This document shows positions 34,107 through 42,764 of a stretch of DNA of 64,000 nt, one piece after another. The first letter of the stretch is position 1. The number at the start of each line of letters is the position of its first letter. The translations under genes were made by a program, and so were the position numbers. Origin of the DNA: Candidatus Aminicenantota bacterium (GTDB lineage: Bacteria > Acidobacteriota > Aminicenantia > S016-38); assembly GCA_027068075.1 (NCBI GenBank), contig JAMOUJ010000006.1:62001-126000 (forward strand), read 5' to 3'. The notes beneath the pieces were generated by a model. It was given only the letters and a program-made list of their open reading frames with translations, did no database searches and had not been told where the DNA came from.

Positions 34107-34804
34107 TGGCGGACGATATAGAGGTCGTTGAGGAGGGCGGAGTCAAGATCGCCCGGTTGAAGGGGGATGCCCGCCTTCCCGTGGAGGAGATGCTGAAAAA
34201 AGTGGGGATTCCCCCGGCCTTTGCGGACAGGAGTTTTGAAAACTTCACCACTAATTCCAAATATCCCTCCCTCTTCCAGGCGAAGAAGACCGTTCAGGAA
34301 TACGCCATGCTTTACCCGGCGGTGGAGGGGGGACTTCTCCTTATGGGTCCCACGGGGGTGGGAAAGACCCACCTGGCGGTGGCCCTGTGTAAGGAACTTT
34401 TGAAGAAGGGGGCGGACTGCCTTTTCGTGGATTTCCGCGACAGTTTGAAGGAATACACCTCCTTCCCTAACCAGGACCGGCGGGAGGATTACCTGTTCTA
34501 CCTGGCGGGGGTGGAAGTTTTGATATGGGACGACTTCGCTTCCCGGCCGGTGTCCGAATGGGAGGAGGATTTCGTATATCGGCTTATTGACCGGCGGTAC
34601 CGGGAAGGGAAGGCCACGGTCCTGACCACCGCCCACACGGAGGGTTCGGGGACCTCCCTGGAGAACATAATCGGAGCCAGGCTCCGTTCCAGGCTCTACG
34701 AAATGTGCAAGGAGGTCCAGATAGAGGCCCCCGACTACAGGAGCAAGGTTCGCAGACTTTCTTACAGAGCAGGAGGAAAATTTGAAAAAGAAAGAGAGGA
34801 TTGA
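34106..34804 (+). CDS. DnaC/IstB-like AAA+ ATP-binding protein
   Basis: 232 aa. Walker A LLMGPTGVGKTHLAVALCKEL (about residues 75-90), Walker B VEVLIWDDFASRPVSEWEED, sensor 1 TVLTTAHTEG, and arginine finger region GARLRSRLYEMCKEVQIEAPDYR. This core matches DnaC/DnaI helicase loaders and IstB. The N-terminal about 60 residues lack an obvious zinc finger. No transposase is adjacent, so I favour a replication or stress-related loader role. Its ATG overlaps the sigma factor stop (TGATG). Confidence 0.8.
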   Translation: MADDIEVVEEGGVKIARLKGDARLPVEEMLKKVGIPPAFADRSFENFTTNSKYPSLFQAKKTVQEYAMLYPAVEGGLLLMGPTGVGKTHLAVALCKELLKKGADCLFVDFRDSLKEYTSFPNQDRREDYLFYLAGVEVLIWDDFASRPVSEWEEDFVYRLIDRRYREGKATVLTTAHTEGSGTSLENIIGARLRSRLYEMCKEVQIEAPDYRSKVRRLSYRAGGKFEKERED

Positions 34805-35765
34805 GGACGAAATAAAGGAGTTTTCCCGCAGGGTTTCCGCCATAAAGGACGAGGTTTCCAAGGTAATTGTGGGCAACCAGGACCTCCTTGATAAGTTTCT
34901 GGCCTGTATCCTATCCGGGGGCCATGTTCTCCTGGAGGGCGTTCCGGGTCTGGCCAAGACCCTCATGGGCAAGACCCTGGCCTCTTCCATGTCCCTTTCC
35001 TTTTCCAGGATCCAGTTCACCCCGGACCTCTTGCCTGCGGACATAACCGGAACCCTTATCTTTGACCCCAAGGGGGTGAAGTTCGTCACCAAAAAGGGCC
35101 CCGTTTTTTCCAACTTCGTCCTGGCCGACGAGGTAAACCGGGCCCCGGCCAAGGTCCAAAGCGCCCTCCTGGAGGCCATGCAGGAGTTTCAGGTGACCAT
35201 AGGGGAAAAGACCTATCCCCTGGAAAGGCCCTTCTTCGTGGTGGCCACCCAGAACCCTATTGAGCAGGAGGGGACCTATCCCCTTCCCGAAGCCCAGGTG
35301 GACAGGTTCATGGCCAAACTCCTGGTGGACTATCCCTCCAAGGAGGAGGAACTGGAAATCCTCCGGAGGATGGGGGGAGTGAAACAGCCCCATGTGAAGC
35401 CGGTGATATCCAGGGAGGAGATTCTTCGGGCCCAGGAACTGGTCCGCTCCGTTCACCTGGATCCCAGGATAAGCGGTTACATAGTGGACCTGGTGGACGC
35501 CACCCGGCGACCGGAAAAATACGGAATTAAAATAAAGGAATTCATCCAGTACGGGGCTTCCCCCCGGGGCTCCCTATACCTTTACCTTGCCTCCAAGGTC
35601 CGGGCCTTCCTCCAGGGCCGCTCCTATGTAATTCCCGACGATGTGAAGTGGATGGCCAGGGACATACTCCGCCACAGGATAATCCTTTCCTACGAAGCCG
35701 AGGCCGAGGAGGTAACCCAGGACCAGATAGTGGCTACCGTTCTTTCCTCGGTCAGGGTTCCATGA
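34782..35765 (+). CDS. MoxR-family AAA+ ATPase
   Basis: 327 aa, TTG start preceded by AGGAGGAAAA inside the DnaC-like gene. Walker A variant EGVPGLAKT, Walker B FVLADEVNRAPAKVQSALLEAMQE, sensor ATQNPIEQEGTYPLPEAQVDRFM and the lid domain (GASPRGSLYLYLASKVRAFLQGR) are exactly MoxR. These ATPases act with VWA-domain proteins as chaperones for complex assembly. It precedes DUF58 and the Bat proteins, the classical MoxR-VWA operon order. Confidence 0.95.
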   Translation: MKKKERIEDEIKEFSRRVSAIKDEVSKVIVGNQDLLDKFLACILSGGHVLLEGVPGLAKTLMGKTLASSMSLSFSRIQFTPDLLPADITGTLIFDPKGVKFVTKKGPVFSNFVLADEVNRAPAKVQSALLEAMQEFQVTIGEKTYPLERPFFVVATQNPIEQEGTYPLPEAQVDRFMAKLLVDYPSKEEELEILRRMGGVKQPHVKPVISREEILRAQELVRSVHLDPRISGYIVDLVDATRRPEKYGIKIKEFIQYGASPRGSLYLYLASKVRAFLQGRSYVIPDDVKWMARDILRHRIILSYEAEAEEVTQDQIVATVLSSVRVP

Positions 35766-36619
35766 ACCTCCCGGATTACATACTCCAGGCCATAAAGAGG
35801 ATTCAGATAATCTCCAGGAAAAAGGTCCGGGAAATCTTCGCCGGAGAATACCGTAGCGTTTTCAAGGGTAAGGGAATTGAGGTGGAGGAACTCAGGGAGT
35901 ACGAGCCCGGCGACGATGTGAGCGCCATTGACTGGAAGACCTCCGCCCGCCGCTCAAGGCTCTATGTGAAGAAGTTTCGGGAGGAAAGAGAACTCTCCCT
36001 TTTTCTGGTGGTGGACGCCTCCCCTTCCATGGACTTCGGCCTTTACGCCCCCAGAAGGGAGAAGGCCGCCGAGGCTGCCGCCCTTCTTTCCCTGGCGGCC
36101 CTTATGAACAACGACCGGGTGGGGCTTCTCATTTTCGGGGAGAAGGAGGGAAAATTCGTTCCTCCCCGCAGGGGCAGGGGACATTTTCTCCGGATAATCA
36201 GGGAGATTCTGGTGGAAAGGTGCCGGGGAAGGAAAACCGATGTGGGGGCAGCCCTCCGGTGGGTTTACAGGGTGGCCCGGAAAAGGTCCACGGTGGTGCT
36301 GGTCTCGGATTTTTACTCCTCGGAGGATTTTAGAAAGGAACTCCGGATAGTGGCCGCCAAGCACGAGGTCATAGGGCTCTGGATAAGGGAGCCGGCGGAG
36401 GCTAACCTTTACAAAATAGGGCCCTTCCGGGGCGTGGACCTTGAAACCGGCAGGACAGCCCACCTGTGGCCCTCCCGGGAAGAATTGAAGAAGTACATGG
36501 GGAAATTTGAAAACTGGCTCAGGGGAAGGTTCGCCGGCTCCGGGGCGGACCTGGTGGAGGTTCCCACCAACATGCCCGCATATGCCCCCATAGAAAAATA
36601 CTTCAGGAGGAAGATTTGA
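35762..36619 (+). CDS. DUF58 protein with VWA-like fold
   Basis: Start fixed at ATG 35762 (285 aa, ATGA overlap with moxR); the longer track frame is an artefact. The DUF58 core SVFKGKGIEVEELREYEPGDDVSAIDWKTSAR is near residues 30-60. It is followed by a VWA-type segment VVDASPSMDFG (DxSxS) and VLVSDFYSSEDF. It is a likely MoxR partner in the cytoplasm. It couples to the next gene through a TTGA overlap. Confidence 0.92.
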   Translation: MNLPDYILQAIKRIQIISRKKVREIFAGEYRSVFKGKGIEVEELREYEPGDDVSAIDWKTSARRSRLYVKKFREERELSLFLVVDASPSMDFGLYAPRREKAAEAAALLSLAALMNNDRVGLLIFGEKEGKFVPPRRGRGHFLRIIREILVERCRGRKTDVGAALRWVYRVARKRSTVVLVSDFYSSEDFRKELRIVAAKHEVIGLWIREPAEANLYKIGPFRGVDLETGRTAHLWPSREELKKYMGKFENWLRGRFAGSGADLVEVPTNMPAYAPIEKYFRRKI

Positions 36620-37320
36620 GGAGGGTCCTTCTTCTCCTGTTTTTTGCCTGGGCGTTTTCCTCACCCATAAGAATTACGGTGGGAGACCCCTTTTTCCTCA
36701 CCTTCAGGGAGGAGGTTAAACTCCCCGCGGTCTTTGAAGTCCTGGGCAAGGAGAAAACCCCCGCAGGCATAAAATACAGAGTGACGGTTTTCAGGCCCGG
36801 AAACTACATGATAAAGTCCCAGGAGGGGGTCCTCTATGTGGAGGTGGTGTCCGTGCTGAAGGACGGGGAGGAACTCAGGGACATAGCAGGGCCCCTGGAA
36901 GTTTCCGGAGAGCCAGGGTGGCTTCTTTTGCGTCTGGGGATGCTCCTGGGGGTGGGTTTGCTCCTGGTGGGAGGGGTTTTACTATACCGCAGGGTTTCCC
37001 TCCGTCGCCGCGACCCATGGAGGCGTCTCTTGGGGGAGGCCCTCTCACTGAGGAGGGAACTGCCTCCCCTGGACCTGGACGATTTTTATTCCCGCCTGGG
37101 GCACATTTTGAGGGTTTACCTTCAAAGGAGAACCGGACTCCCGGCCCTGGCCATGACCAGCGGAGAACTGGCCGGGAGGGTTTCCCCTGAGATTCACTCC
37201 GTGTTGATGAGGGCGGATCTGGTTCGGTTTGCGGGACGGGCGGCCTCGGACCCCGGGGCTGACCTCTCCCTGGTTCTTAATTTGATACAGGAGGCGGTCC
37301 GTGAAGCCGGGAAGGCCTGA
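36616..37320 (+). CDS. DUF4381-like Bat-operon membrane protein
   Basis: 234 aa, TTG start (TTGA). N-terminal signal/anchor MRRVLLLLFFAWAFSSP and a periplasmic beta domain occupy about 20-105. One membrane helix follows at about 107-128 (LGMLLGVGLLLVGGVLLYRR). A cytoplasmic helical domain with the DFYSRLGHILRVYLQRRTGLPALAMTSGEL pattern is typical of the unnamed Bat cluster protein between DUF58 and BatA. It presumably links the MoxR complex to the membrane. Confidence 0.75.
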   Translation: MRRVLLLLFFAWAFSSPIRITVGDPFFLTFREEVKLPAVFEVLGKEKTPAGIKYRVTVFRPGNYMIKSQEGVLYVEVVSVLKDGEELRDIAGPLEVSGEPGWLLLRLGMLLGVGLLLVGGVLLYRRVSLRRRDPWRRLLGEALSLRRELPPLDLDDFYSRLGHILRVYLQRRTGLPALAMTSGELAGRVSPEIHSVLMRADLVRFAGRAASDPGADLSLVLNLIQEAVREAGKA

Positions 37321-38275
37321 GATTCTCCTGCTCTCCGCCGCAGTTCTGGTTTTGTGGTGGTTTTTTCTCAGGAAAAGGCCCGGGGTCGGCCTGGGCCTGG
37401 GCATGATGGAGTTCTTCCGGAGGGCCACCCCCGGGTGGAGGAGGGTTCTGCTGGTGGTTCCCTGGTTTTTCTTCTGGGTTTCCCTGGGACTTGCCCTCCT
37501 TTCCTCCTGGGAACTCATGGTCAAAAGGCATTACGAAAAGGTTTACCTGCCGGGTATTGACATTATGCTGGCGGTGGATGTTTCCCGCTCCATGGCGGCC
37601 CAGGATTTCCCCCGGGGAAGCCGGCTTCAGGTGGCCCGGGAGGTGGTGGAGAAGTTTATAAGGGCCAGGAAGGCCGATCGGATAGGGTTAGTGGCCTTTG
37701 CTGGAGCCCCACTTCTCGTATCCCCCCTCACCCTGGACAGGGATTTTCTCCTGGAGAGCCTCCACAGCCTCAGAACCGGGGAGATTGAGGACGGGACCGC
37801 CATCGGTCTGGCCCTGGCCGAAGCCGTCTCCAACCTATCCTCCTCCAGGACTTCCCGGGTGATAATTCTCCTCACCGACGGGGTGAACAACCGGGGGGAA
37901 CTTGCCCCCCTGGACGCCGCCAGGATGGCCTCCGGGGCCGGGGTGAAGGTCTACACCGTGGGGGTTGGAAAGAAGGGGGTGGCTTCCATTCCCATTGAAA
38001 TGGGGACCGGGGCCGGGATTATAAGGAAGAGCGTGAGCGTGGACGAAGAAACCCTGCGCAGGATAGCGGAGATTACCGGAGGCAGGTTCTTTCGGGCCAC
38101 GGACCCGGAGGGCCTCCGGGGCATTTTTTCCGAGATAGACTCCCTGGAGAAGAGGAGGGTGGAGGTGAAAACGGTTTCCAGGTTTGCCTCCCTTTCCCAC
38201 GAACTTTCCCTCTTAGCCTCCCTGTTCCTCCTGGGATTTTTCCTTCTCTCTTCCCTGTTCCGGGAGGTGCCGTGA
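37301..38275 (+). CDS. batA: BatA-like VWA membrane protein
   Basis: 324 aa, GTG start. Two N-terminal membrane helices (ILLLSAAVLVLWWFFL; VLLVVPWFFFWVSLGLALLSSW), then a VWA domain with complete MIDAS: DVSRSMAAQD (DxSxS), the conserved Thr region (DGTAIGLALAEA) and LLTDGVNNRG. A C-terminal helix closes it (LSLLASLFLLGFFLLSSLF). Bat proteins confer stress and oxygen tolerance in Bacteroides, Leptospira and relatives. It overlaps both neighbours. Confidence 0.88.
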   Translation: MKPGRPEILLLSAAVLVLWWFFLRKRPGVGLGLGMMEFFRRATPGWRRVLLVVPWFFFWVSLGLALLSSWELMVKRHYEKVYLPGIDIMLAVDVSRSMAAQDFPRGSRLQVAREVVEKFIRARKADRIGLVAFAGAPLLVSPLTLDRDFLLESLHSLRTGEIEDGTAIGLALAEAVSNLSSSRTSRVIILLTDGVNNRGELAPLDAARMASGAGVKVYTVGVGKKGVASIPIEMGTGAGIIRKSVSVDEETLRRIAEITGGRFFRATDPEGLRGIFSEIDSLEKRRVEVKTVSRFASLSHELSLLASLFLLGFFLLSSLFREVP

Positions 38276-39210
38276 GTTTCCAGTTCTTTCACCTGTGGCC
38301 CCTTTCCCTGGTCCTCCTCGTCCTCTTTGCCCTTTATGCCTTCCTTTATCTGAGGAAGATGGGGGCCCTGCCGGTAAGGGTGTTCGTGGAAGAGCCGGCC
38401 AGGAGGTATAAAAGGCTTGCCTCCCTTTTCCTGGCCACCTTGTTCCTTGCCCTTTCCCTTTTGGGGCCCACCTGGGGCAAGGGCAAGAAAAAGGTGGAGG
38501 AGTCCTCCGGGGAGGTAATTTTCCTTCTGGACCTTTCCTGGTCCATGGAGGCCTTTGACATAGCCCCCTCCAGGCTTCAGGCCGCCAAGGCCATCGTAAG
38601 GTCCCTGGTGGAGGAAAACCCAGGGGATCGCTTCGCCCTGGTGGGTTTTGCAGGGAAGGGGAGGATTTTCGTTCCCCTGACCTCCTCCCGGGAGGGCTTT
38701 CTGAAGATTCTATTCTTCCTTTCCCCCGAGGCCATAGAGCAGGGTTCGGTGCTGGAGGAAGGCCTCAAGAAGGTGAGGGAACTGGCCTCCCGGAGTCCCA
38801 GGGTGAAGTCCTTGGTGATCCTTACCGACGGGGAGTTCTTTTCCCGGGGATGGAGGGAGGAGGCGGTGAGGCTGGCCGGGGAAGGTTTGAGGGCCTTCGT
38901 GGTGGGGGTTGGAACCCCCCAGGGGGAAAGGATTAAACTACCCAACGGAGAGTTCAAAAGGGACCCATGGGGGAACACGGTAATAAGCAGGATGAAGGTG
39001 GAGGACCTGGAGGAGGTTTCCCGCCGCCTTTCCGCCAGGCTTTTCCTCTTGACCGAGGTTCCTCCGGGGGAGGTTTCCCGGAGAATATCCTCCTCGGTCA
39101 AAAGGCAGAGCCGATACCGGGTGATCACCTATCCGGTGGACCGCACCTATCTTTTTTCCTTTCTTTTCTTCGTCATGTCACTGGTTTTTCTCAGGTGGAG
39201 CAGGAAATGA
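38272..39210 (+). CDS. batB: BatB-like VWA membrane protein
   Basis: 312 aa, GTG start (GTGA). Topology as in BatA: two N-terminal helices, VWA domain, C-terminal helix (YLFSFLFFVMSLVFLRW). The MIDAS motif is DLSWSMEAFD with LTDGEFFSRG downstream. Sequence similarity to the preceding gene suggests the usual BatA/BatB duplication. The next gene starts at ATG 39207, overlapping the stop. Confidence 0.88.
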   Translation: MSFQFFHLWPLSLVLLVLFALYAFLYLRKMGALPVRVFVEEPARRYKRLASLFLATLFLALSLLGPTWGKGKKKVEESSGEVIFLLDLSWSMEAFDIAPSRLQAAKAIVRSLVEENPGDRFALVGFAGKGRIFVPLTSSREGFLKILFFLSPEAIEQGSVLEEGLKKVRELASRSPRVKSLVILTDGEFFSRGWREEAVRLAGEGLRAFVVGVGTPQGERIKLPNGEFKRDPWGNTVISRMKVEDLEEVSRRLSARLFLLTEVPPGEVSRRISSSVKRQSRYRVITYPVDRTYLFSFLFFVMSLVFLRWSRK

Positions 39211-39737
39211 AAAGGCTTTTTCCCTTAATTTTTATCCTCTTTTTCCACTGGTATCAGCCGGGTCCATATCACCTTCACCGGGGAAACCTGGAATACCGGA
39301 GGGGAAATTACCGCCGGGCCCTTCTTTTTTATCAGAGGGCCCTCAGGGAGGGGGTCGTTCCCCAGGCACGGTTCAACATGGGATGTGCCCTCTACATGAT
39401 GGGTAATTACCGGGAAGCGGAGAAGGCCTTTAAGGATTACCTTTCAAGTAGGGAGGACTGGAGGGGGTTCTACAACCTTGGAAATGTTTACTTCCGCCTG
39501 GAGAAATACGAGAAGGCCTACGAGATGTTCAAAAGAGCCCTCAAGAAAAACCCGGGCTTTTACCCCGCCAAGGTGAACTTAGAACTTTCCCTGAGAAGGA
39601 TGCAGGAGAGTGAAACCGCTCCGCCTTCCCGGAAGGTCCTGCCCGATGCTATAATGGAATACCTCATGGAAAAGGAAAAGGAGGTTTTTCGTAAAAAATG
39701 GCGTCCAGAGGGGCCTTCCCGGGAAAGGGACTGGTAA
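39207..39737 (+). CDS. TPR protein (BatC-like)
   Basis: Start taken at ATG 39207 (ATGA overlap with batB), not the track's 38967; 176 aa. N-terminal hydrophobic MKRLFPLIFILFFHWYQPG is a signal or anchor. Three TPR units follow: HLHRGNLEYRRGNYRRALLFYQRAL, ARFNMGCALYMMGNYREAEKAFKDYL and GFYNLGNVYFRLEKYEKAYEMFKRAL. The tail is charged. Position and architecture match BatC, a periplasmic scaffold. Confidence 0.82.
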   Translation: MKRLFPLIFILFFHWYQPGPYHLHRGNLEYRRGNYRRALLFYQRALREGVVPQARFNMGCALYMMGNYREAEKAFKDYLSSREDWRGFYNLGNVYFRLEKYEKAYEMFKRALKKNPGFYPAKVNLELSLRRMQESETAPPSRKVLPDAIMEYLMEKEKEVFRKKWRPEGPSRERDW

Positions 39738-40765
39738 TCTTTTTTCCCTTATTCCTCCTTCTGTCTTCTCCGGTTCTTCGCCACACCGCCAGCAGGTCCA
39801 GGGTCTATTCGGGGCAGTACTTCCTCTTATCCTCCTGGCTTTCCTGCGTCAGGGGTCCCCACAAAACCAACTGGGTTTCCCTTCCTTCCTTTGAGGGCTT
39901 CTGGGCCCGGGAGGTTCCTCCGGTGAGGAGAACCCAGTTTTTGAAAACCGGGGGAGGGGGATGCTGGGGATATCATGTGAACACCTGGATGGTAACCCCC
40001 ATGAAGGCCGGGACCTACCGGGTGGGGGGTGGGAAACTCCGGGTGGAGGTGGATGGAAGGGAATATCTTTTAAGCGGAAATTACCTGAGAATAAAGGTTT
40101 TGCCCGTCCCTCCGGGAACCATGTGGACGGGGGCCCTTTCCCTGGGGGTGGAGACGGATCCGGTCAGCGGAAGGGTGGACCTGAGGGTGGAGGTTGAGGG
40201 GGACCCCTCCCTGGTCCCCAATCCAGAGATTTCCTTAAAGAGCGGGGAGGTGCTCCTCACGGGGACCTCCGAGAGGATGGGAACCAGGGGTAAGTTTTTC
40301 GGCGAAAAGAAGTTTTCATACATCGCCCGGGAAAGGGTGGAGGGTCTGGTTTTCTCATACAGGGTATTTGACCCTTCGTCCCGGAAACTACGGAGGGTTT
40401 CTTCACCGGAAGTTTCCCTGAGACCCCGTTTGCTGAGTCAAGGGGAACTGGTCTCCGCCGGGGGTGGGGCAGGGAAACTTCCCCTTTCGCTTCGCCCGGG
40501 TTTCTGGGCGGTGGTGGCGGTTCTCTTCCTTCTTTCAATGCTCTTAGCGGGGCTTTCCCTGGTGCTCAGCCGTCCTCCCTCCGCCAGGGCCAGGCTCAGG
40601 AAGGTCCTGGCAGGAAATCTTCCGCCGGAGGATGCCCTTCGTGAACTCTCCCTTCTTCTGAAGGGTTCCCTTCGGGAGGAGGTGGACAGGCTCAGGTTTT
40701 CCCCGGAAATAGAAGAGGAGGAATTTAAGGCCCTGCTGGATAAAATTCGCGAGAGGCTAAAATGA
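39698..40765 (+). CDS. BatD-like membrane protein
   Basis: 355 aa. It overlaps the TPR gene by 40 nt. Signal peptide in GLVIFFPLFLLLSSPVL. Periplasmic beta domains (about 30-255) have Ig-like strands such as MKAGTYRVGGGKLRVEVDGREY and VSGRVDLRVEVEGDPSLV, and a VLRP/KYIS-type region FGEKKFSYIARERVEGLVF. One membrane helix is near 270-292 and a cytoplasmic helical tail follows. BatD (BatD/DUF7939) has the same plan but is usually longer; assignment rests on plan and operon position. Confidence 0.72.
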   Translation: MASRGAFPGKGLVIFFPLFLLLSSPVLRHTASRSRVYSGQYFLLSSWLSCVRGPHKTNWVSLPSFEGFWAREVPPVRRTQFLKTGGGGCWGYHVNTWMVTPMKAGTYRVGGGKLRVEVDGREYLLSGNYLRIKVLPVPPGTMWTGALSLGVETDPVSGRVDLRVEVEGDPSLVPNPEISLKSGEVLLTGTSERMGTRGKFFGEKKFSYIARERVEGLVFSYRVFDPSSRKLRRVSSPEVSLRPRLLSQGELVSAGGGAGKLPLSLRPGFWAVVAVLFLLSMLLAGLSLVLSRPPSARARLRKVLAGNLPPEDALRELSLLLKGSLREEVDRLRFSPEIEEEEFKALLDKIRERLK

Positions 40766-41373
40766 AGAGAGTTTTTCTTTTCCTCCTCCTTCTGACCCTG
40801 GCCCGGGGAAACGGCGAGGAGGAGGCCCTCCGGGGAAAGCCCGGTGCCGCCTACAATCTGGGGGTTTATCATTACTCCCGGGGTGAGTATCCTCAGGCCA
40901 TTTTCTGGTGGAGGCTTTCCTGGATAAGGGGACAGGAAAGGGCCGGGACGCTTATAAATAGCCTCAAAAGGAGGCTGGGGATAAGGGAGGGGAGTCTTTT
41001 CCGGAGGGCCCATCCGGACCTTCCCGCCGCTCTGCTCCTTCTGGTTTTGCTGGCCTTTTTAGCCTACAACGGGTATCTCCTTTACCGCAGGTCCCGGCCG
41101 GCCCTTATGGCAGAGGCGCTGTTTTTGGCGGCGGCCGCCGCCCTTTTTCTTCTGACCCTGCGGGAGAGGTCCTATTACCTGAATCCGCCCCTGTGCGTGG
41201 TGGGGGAAAGGGGCCGCATATATTCCGCCCCCAGTCCCAACCTGCCGGTGGAGGAACTTCTCCCCGGAGAGGAACTCAGGTGCCTGGAGACGAGACCCTC
41301 CTGGGTTAAGGTGGAGACCCCCTGGGGGACCGTGGGATGGGTGAGAAGGAAGGGCCTTATAATGCTGAGATGA
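40762..41373 (+). CDS. BatE-like protein with TPR, membrane helices and SH3 domain
   Basis: 203 aa, ATGA overlap with the BatD-like gene. Signal sequence, then one TPR-like unit (AAYNLGVYHYSRGEYPQAIFWWRLSWIRGQE). Two membrane helices at about 90-107 and 113-132. A C-terminal bacterial SH3 domain (GRIYSAPSPNLPVEELLPGEELRCLE ... GTVGWVRRKGL). This is the BatE plan. The SH3 domain would face the periplasm and may bind cell-wall peptides. Confidence 0.75.
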   Translation: MKRVFLFLLLLTLARGNGEEEALRGKPGAAYNLGVYHYSRGEYPQAIFWWRLSWIRGQERAGTLINSLKRRLGIREGSLFRRAHPDLPAALLLLVLLAFLAYNGYLLYRRSRPALMAEALFLAAAAALFLLTLRERSYYLNPPLCVVGERGRIYSAPSPNLPVEELLPGEELRCLETRPSWVKVETPWGTVGWVRRKGLIMLR

Positions 41374-41801
41374 AAACCGAGGGAAGATTCATCCTTTTAG
41401 TGCTGGTTTTTTCTCTCATGGCCTCTTTAGTTCTGCCGCCGGGCTGGGCCCTGGAAGAGGAGATGGAGTTTTCCAGGAACAACCTTTTTCAGTATCTGGA
41501 CGGCGGTGCCGAGAAATTTCTCCGGGCCGGTTTTTTGAAACTCAAGGTCTTTTACCTCAGGAAGGGAGAATGGGAGGCGGTGGCCGAGGTTTACGAATTT
41601 GAAAGGCCGGAGTGTGCCAGGCTTTTCTGGCAGAATGAGGAGGGGGAGATGGTCAGCCTGGGGGACGGAGGAAAGTTTCAACCCAACGGGGTGGTTTTTT
41701 TCCGGGGAAAGAGGTTCTTCAAAATTTATTCCTTTGAGGCCCGGACCGGCTCAAGGGCCGAGTTTCTGAGCCTGGCCCGGGCCTTCCTCAGTCTTCCTTG
41801 A
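41370..41801 (+). CDS. DUF6599-like secreted protein
   Basis: Start set at ATG 41370 (ATGA overlap), 143 aa. Signal peptide MKTEGRFILLVLVFSLMASL with cleavage near GWALEE. The mature part has FSRNNLFQYLDGGAEKFLRAGFLKLKVFYLRKGEWEAVAEVYEF, the DUF6599 hallmark. Function unknown. It is the last gene of the heat-shock/Bat run and its stop abuts the convergent minus-strand gene at 41802. Confidence 0.75.
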   Translation: MKTEGRFILLVLVFSLMASLVLPPGWALEEEMEFSRNNLFQYLDGGAEKFLRAGFLKLKVFYLRKGEWEAVAEVYEFERPECARLFWQNEEGEMVSLGDGGKFQPNGVVFFRGKRFFKIYSFEARTGSRAEFLSLARAFLSLP

Positions 41802-42764
41802 TTATTTCCTTTCCCCTTCGTCTTCCACCACCCGGAAGGAGAAGGTGTAGGTGGGAACCCGGAAATCCTCCCTGGGTGTGCCTCCGCCAGCGCCCCGGGG
41901 ATGCTGGAGGGGAGTGTCCACGAAGAAGTGAAGGGTTGCCGTTTGGCTCTCCGGCCCTGGGTGGGAAATTTTTTCGTACTTGAAATAACACCGGGCGGTT
42001 TCTCCCACCCCTGGAAAGAAGCCGGAGTTCCAGATGGTGGAGCCGTCCCTCCAGTTGCCCCACACCAATTTTCCAGAGGCGGTGCAGTATCCGTAGAGTT
42101 CGGGGTAGTAAAATGGCCTGGCCTTGTTCTCCTTTATTAAGGCGTAGTAAAGGGGATAGGAATGGGGAGGTCCGTCCTTGTAGGTGATGGAAAATTCTAT
42201 CAATTTTCCCCGGGGAAGTTTTACCGTGTACCAGTCCTTATCGCCGGCGCTGAGTCCGGAGTAAACCTTGTTGACCTCCACTTCCACCGGATCGTATTTG
42301 TAGGCGTCCCTCTTGGAACCCGCATCGTCCTGGGTGCCAACCCTCTTTGTTTCCACCCTCAGGGGGCCTCCTCCGTCAAAATAACAGAAGTCGGAAGAAT
42401 GGGAACCCACCACCAGGTACCAGACCGTCTCTCCGGTGCGGATCTCGTAATCTACGAACTCCTCTTCGCACAGTATGCAGGTTTCGGCGGAGGAAAGTTC
42501 CTTGTAGGTTTTGCATCCCACATAGTCCAGAGGCCTGGTGTGGGCGTTGAGATCCTGGTCCAACTCAGGCATCCCGGTGTTGTAGGGAAGGGTGGTTATT
42601 TTGACCCAGTAAATCTGGTCGTTGGAGCCGTCAATCACCACGCAGGGGGCTCCCCCGGGAAGGGTTCTGGAATCCCCTGGATGGATGACCACGCATTTCA
42701 TGTCCTTGAAGGTCACGGGAAACAGGAGGGGCAATAACAGGAGAAAAACGGCCAGTTTTTTCAT
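41802..42764 (-). CDS. Secreted cysteine-rich protein, unknown function
   Basis: 320 aa with signal peptide MKKLAVFLLLLPLLFPVTF. Several cysteines (KTYKELSSAETCILCEEEF) may form disulfides or bind metal. A strand-rich middle (DWYTVKLPRGKLIEFSITYKDGP) resembles a pre-peptidase C-terminal-like beta sandwich. No enzyme motif. It overlaps the upstream propeller gene as ATGA and should share its sigma-54 promoter. Convergent with the Bat operon, with no visible terminator between. Confidence 0.65.
   Translation of the reverse strand: MKKLAVFLLLLPLLFPVTFKDMKCVVIHPGDSRTLPGGAPCVVIDGSNDQIYWVKITTLPYNTGMPELDQDLNAHTRPLDYVGCKTYKELSSAETCILCEEEFVDYEIRTGETVWYLVVGSHSSDFCYFDGGGPLRVETKRVGTQDDAGSKRDAYKYDPVEVEVNKVYSGLSAGDKDWYTVKLPRGKLIEFSITYKDGPPHSYPLYYALIKENKARPFYYPELYGYCTASGKLVWGNWRDGSTIWNSGFFPGVGETARCYFKYEKISHPGPESQTATLHFFVDTPLQHPRGAGGGTPREDFRVPTYTFSFRVVEDEGERK

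Noticed and set aside
34106-34804. IstB-type ATPase as part of an IS21 element
   Set aside because: No IstA transposase, inverted repeats or target duplication nearby; the gene is locked into the operon by overlapping start and stop codons.
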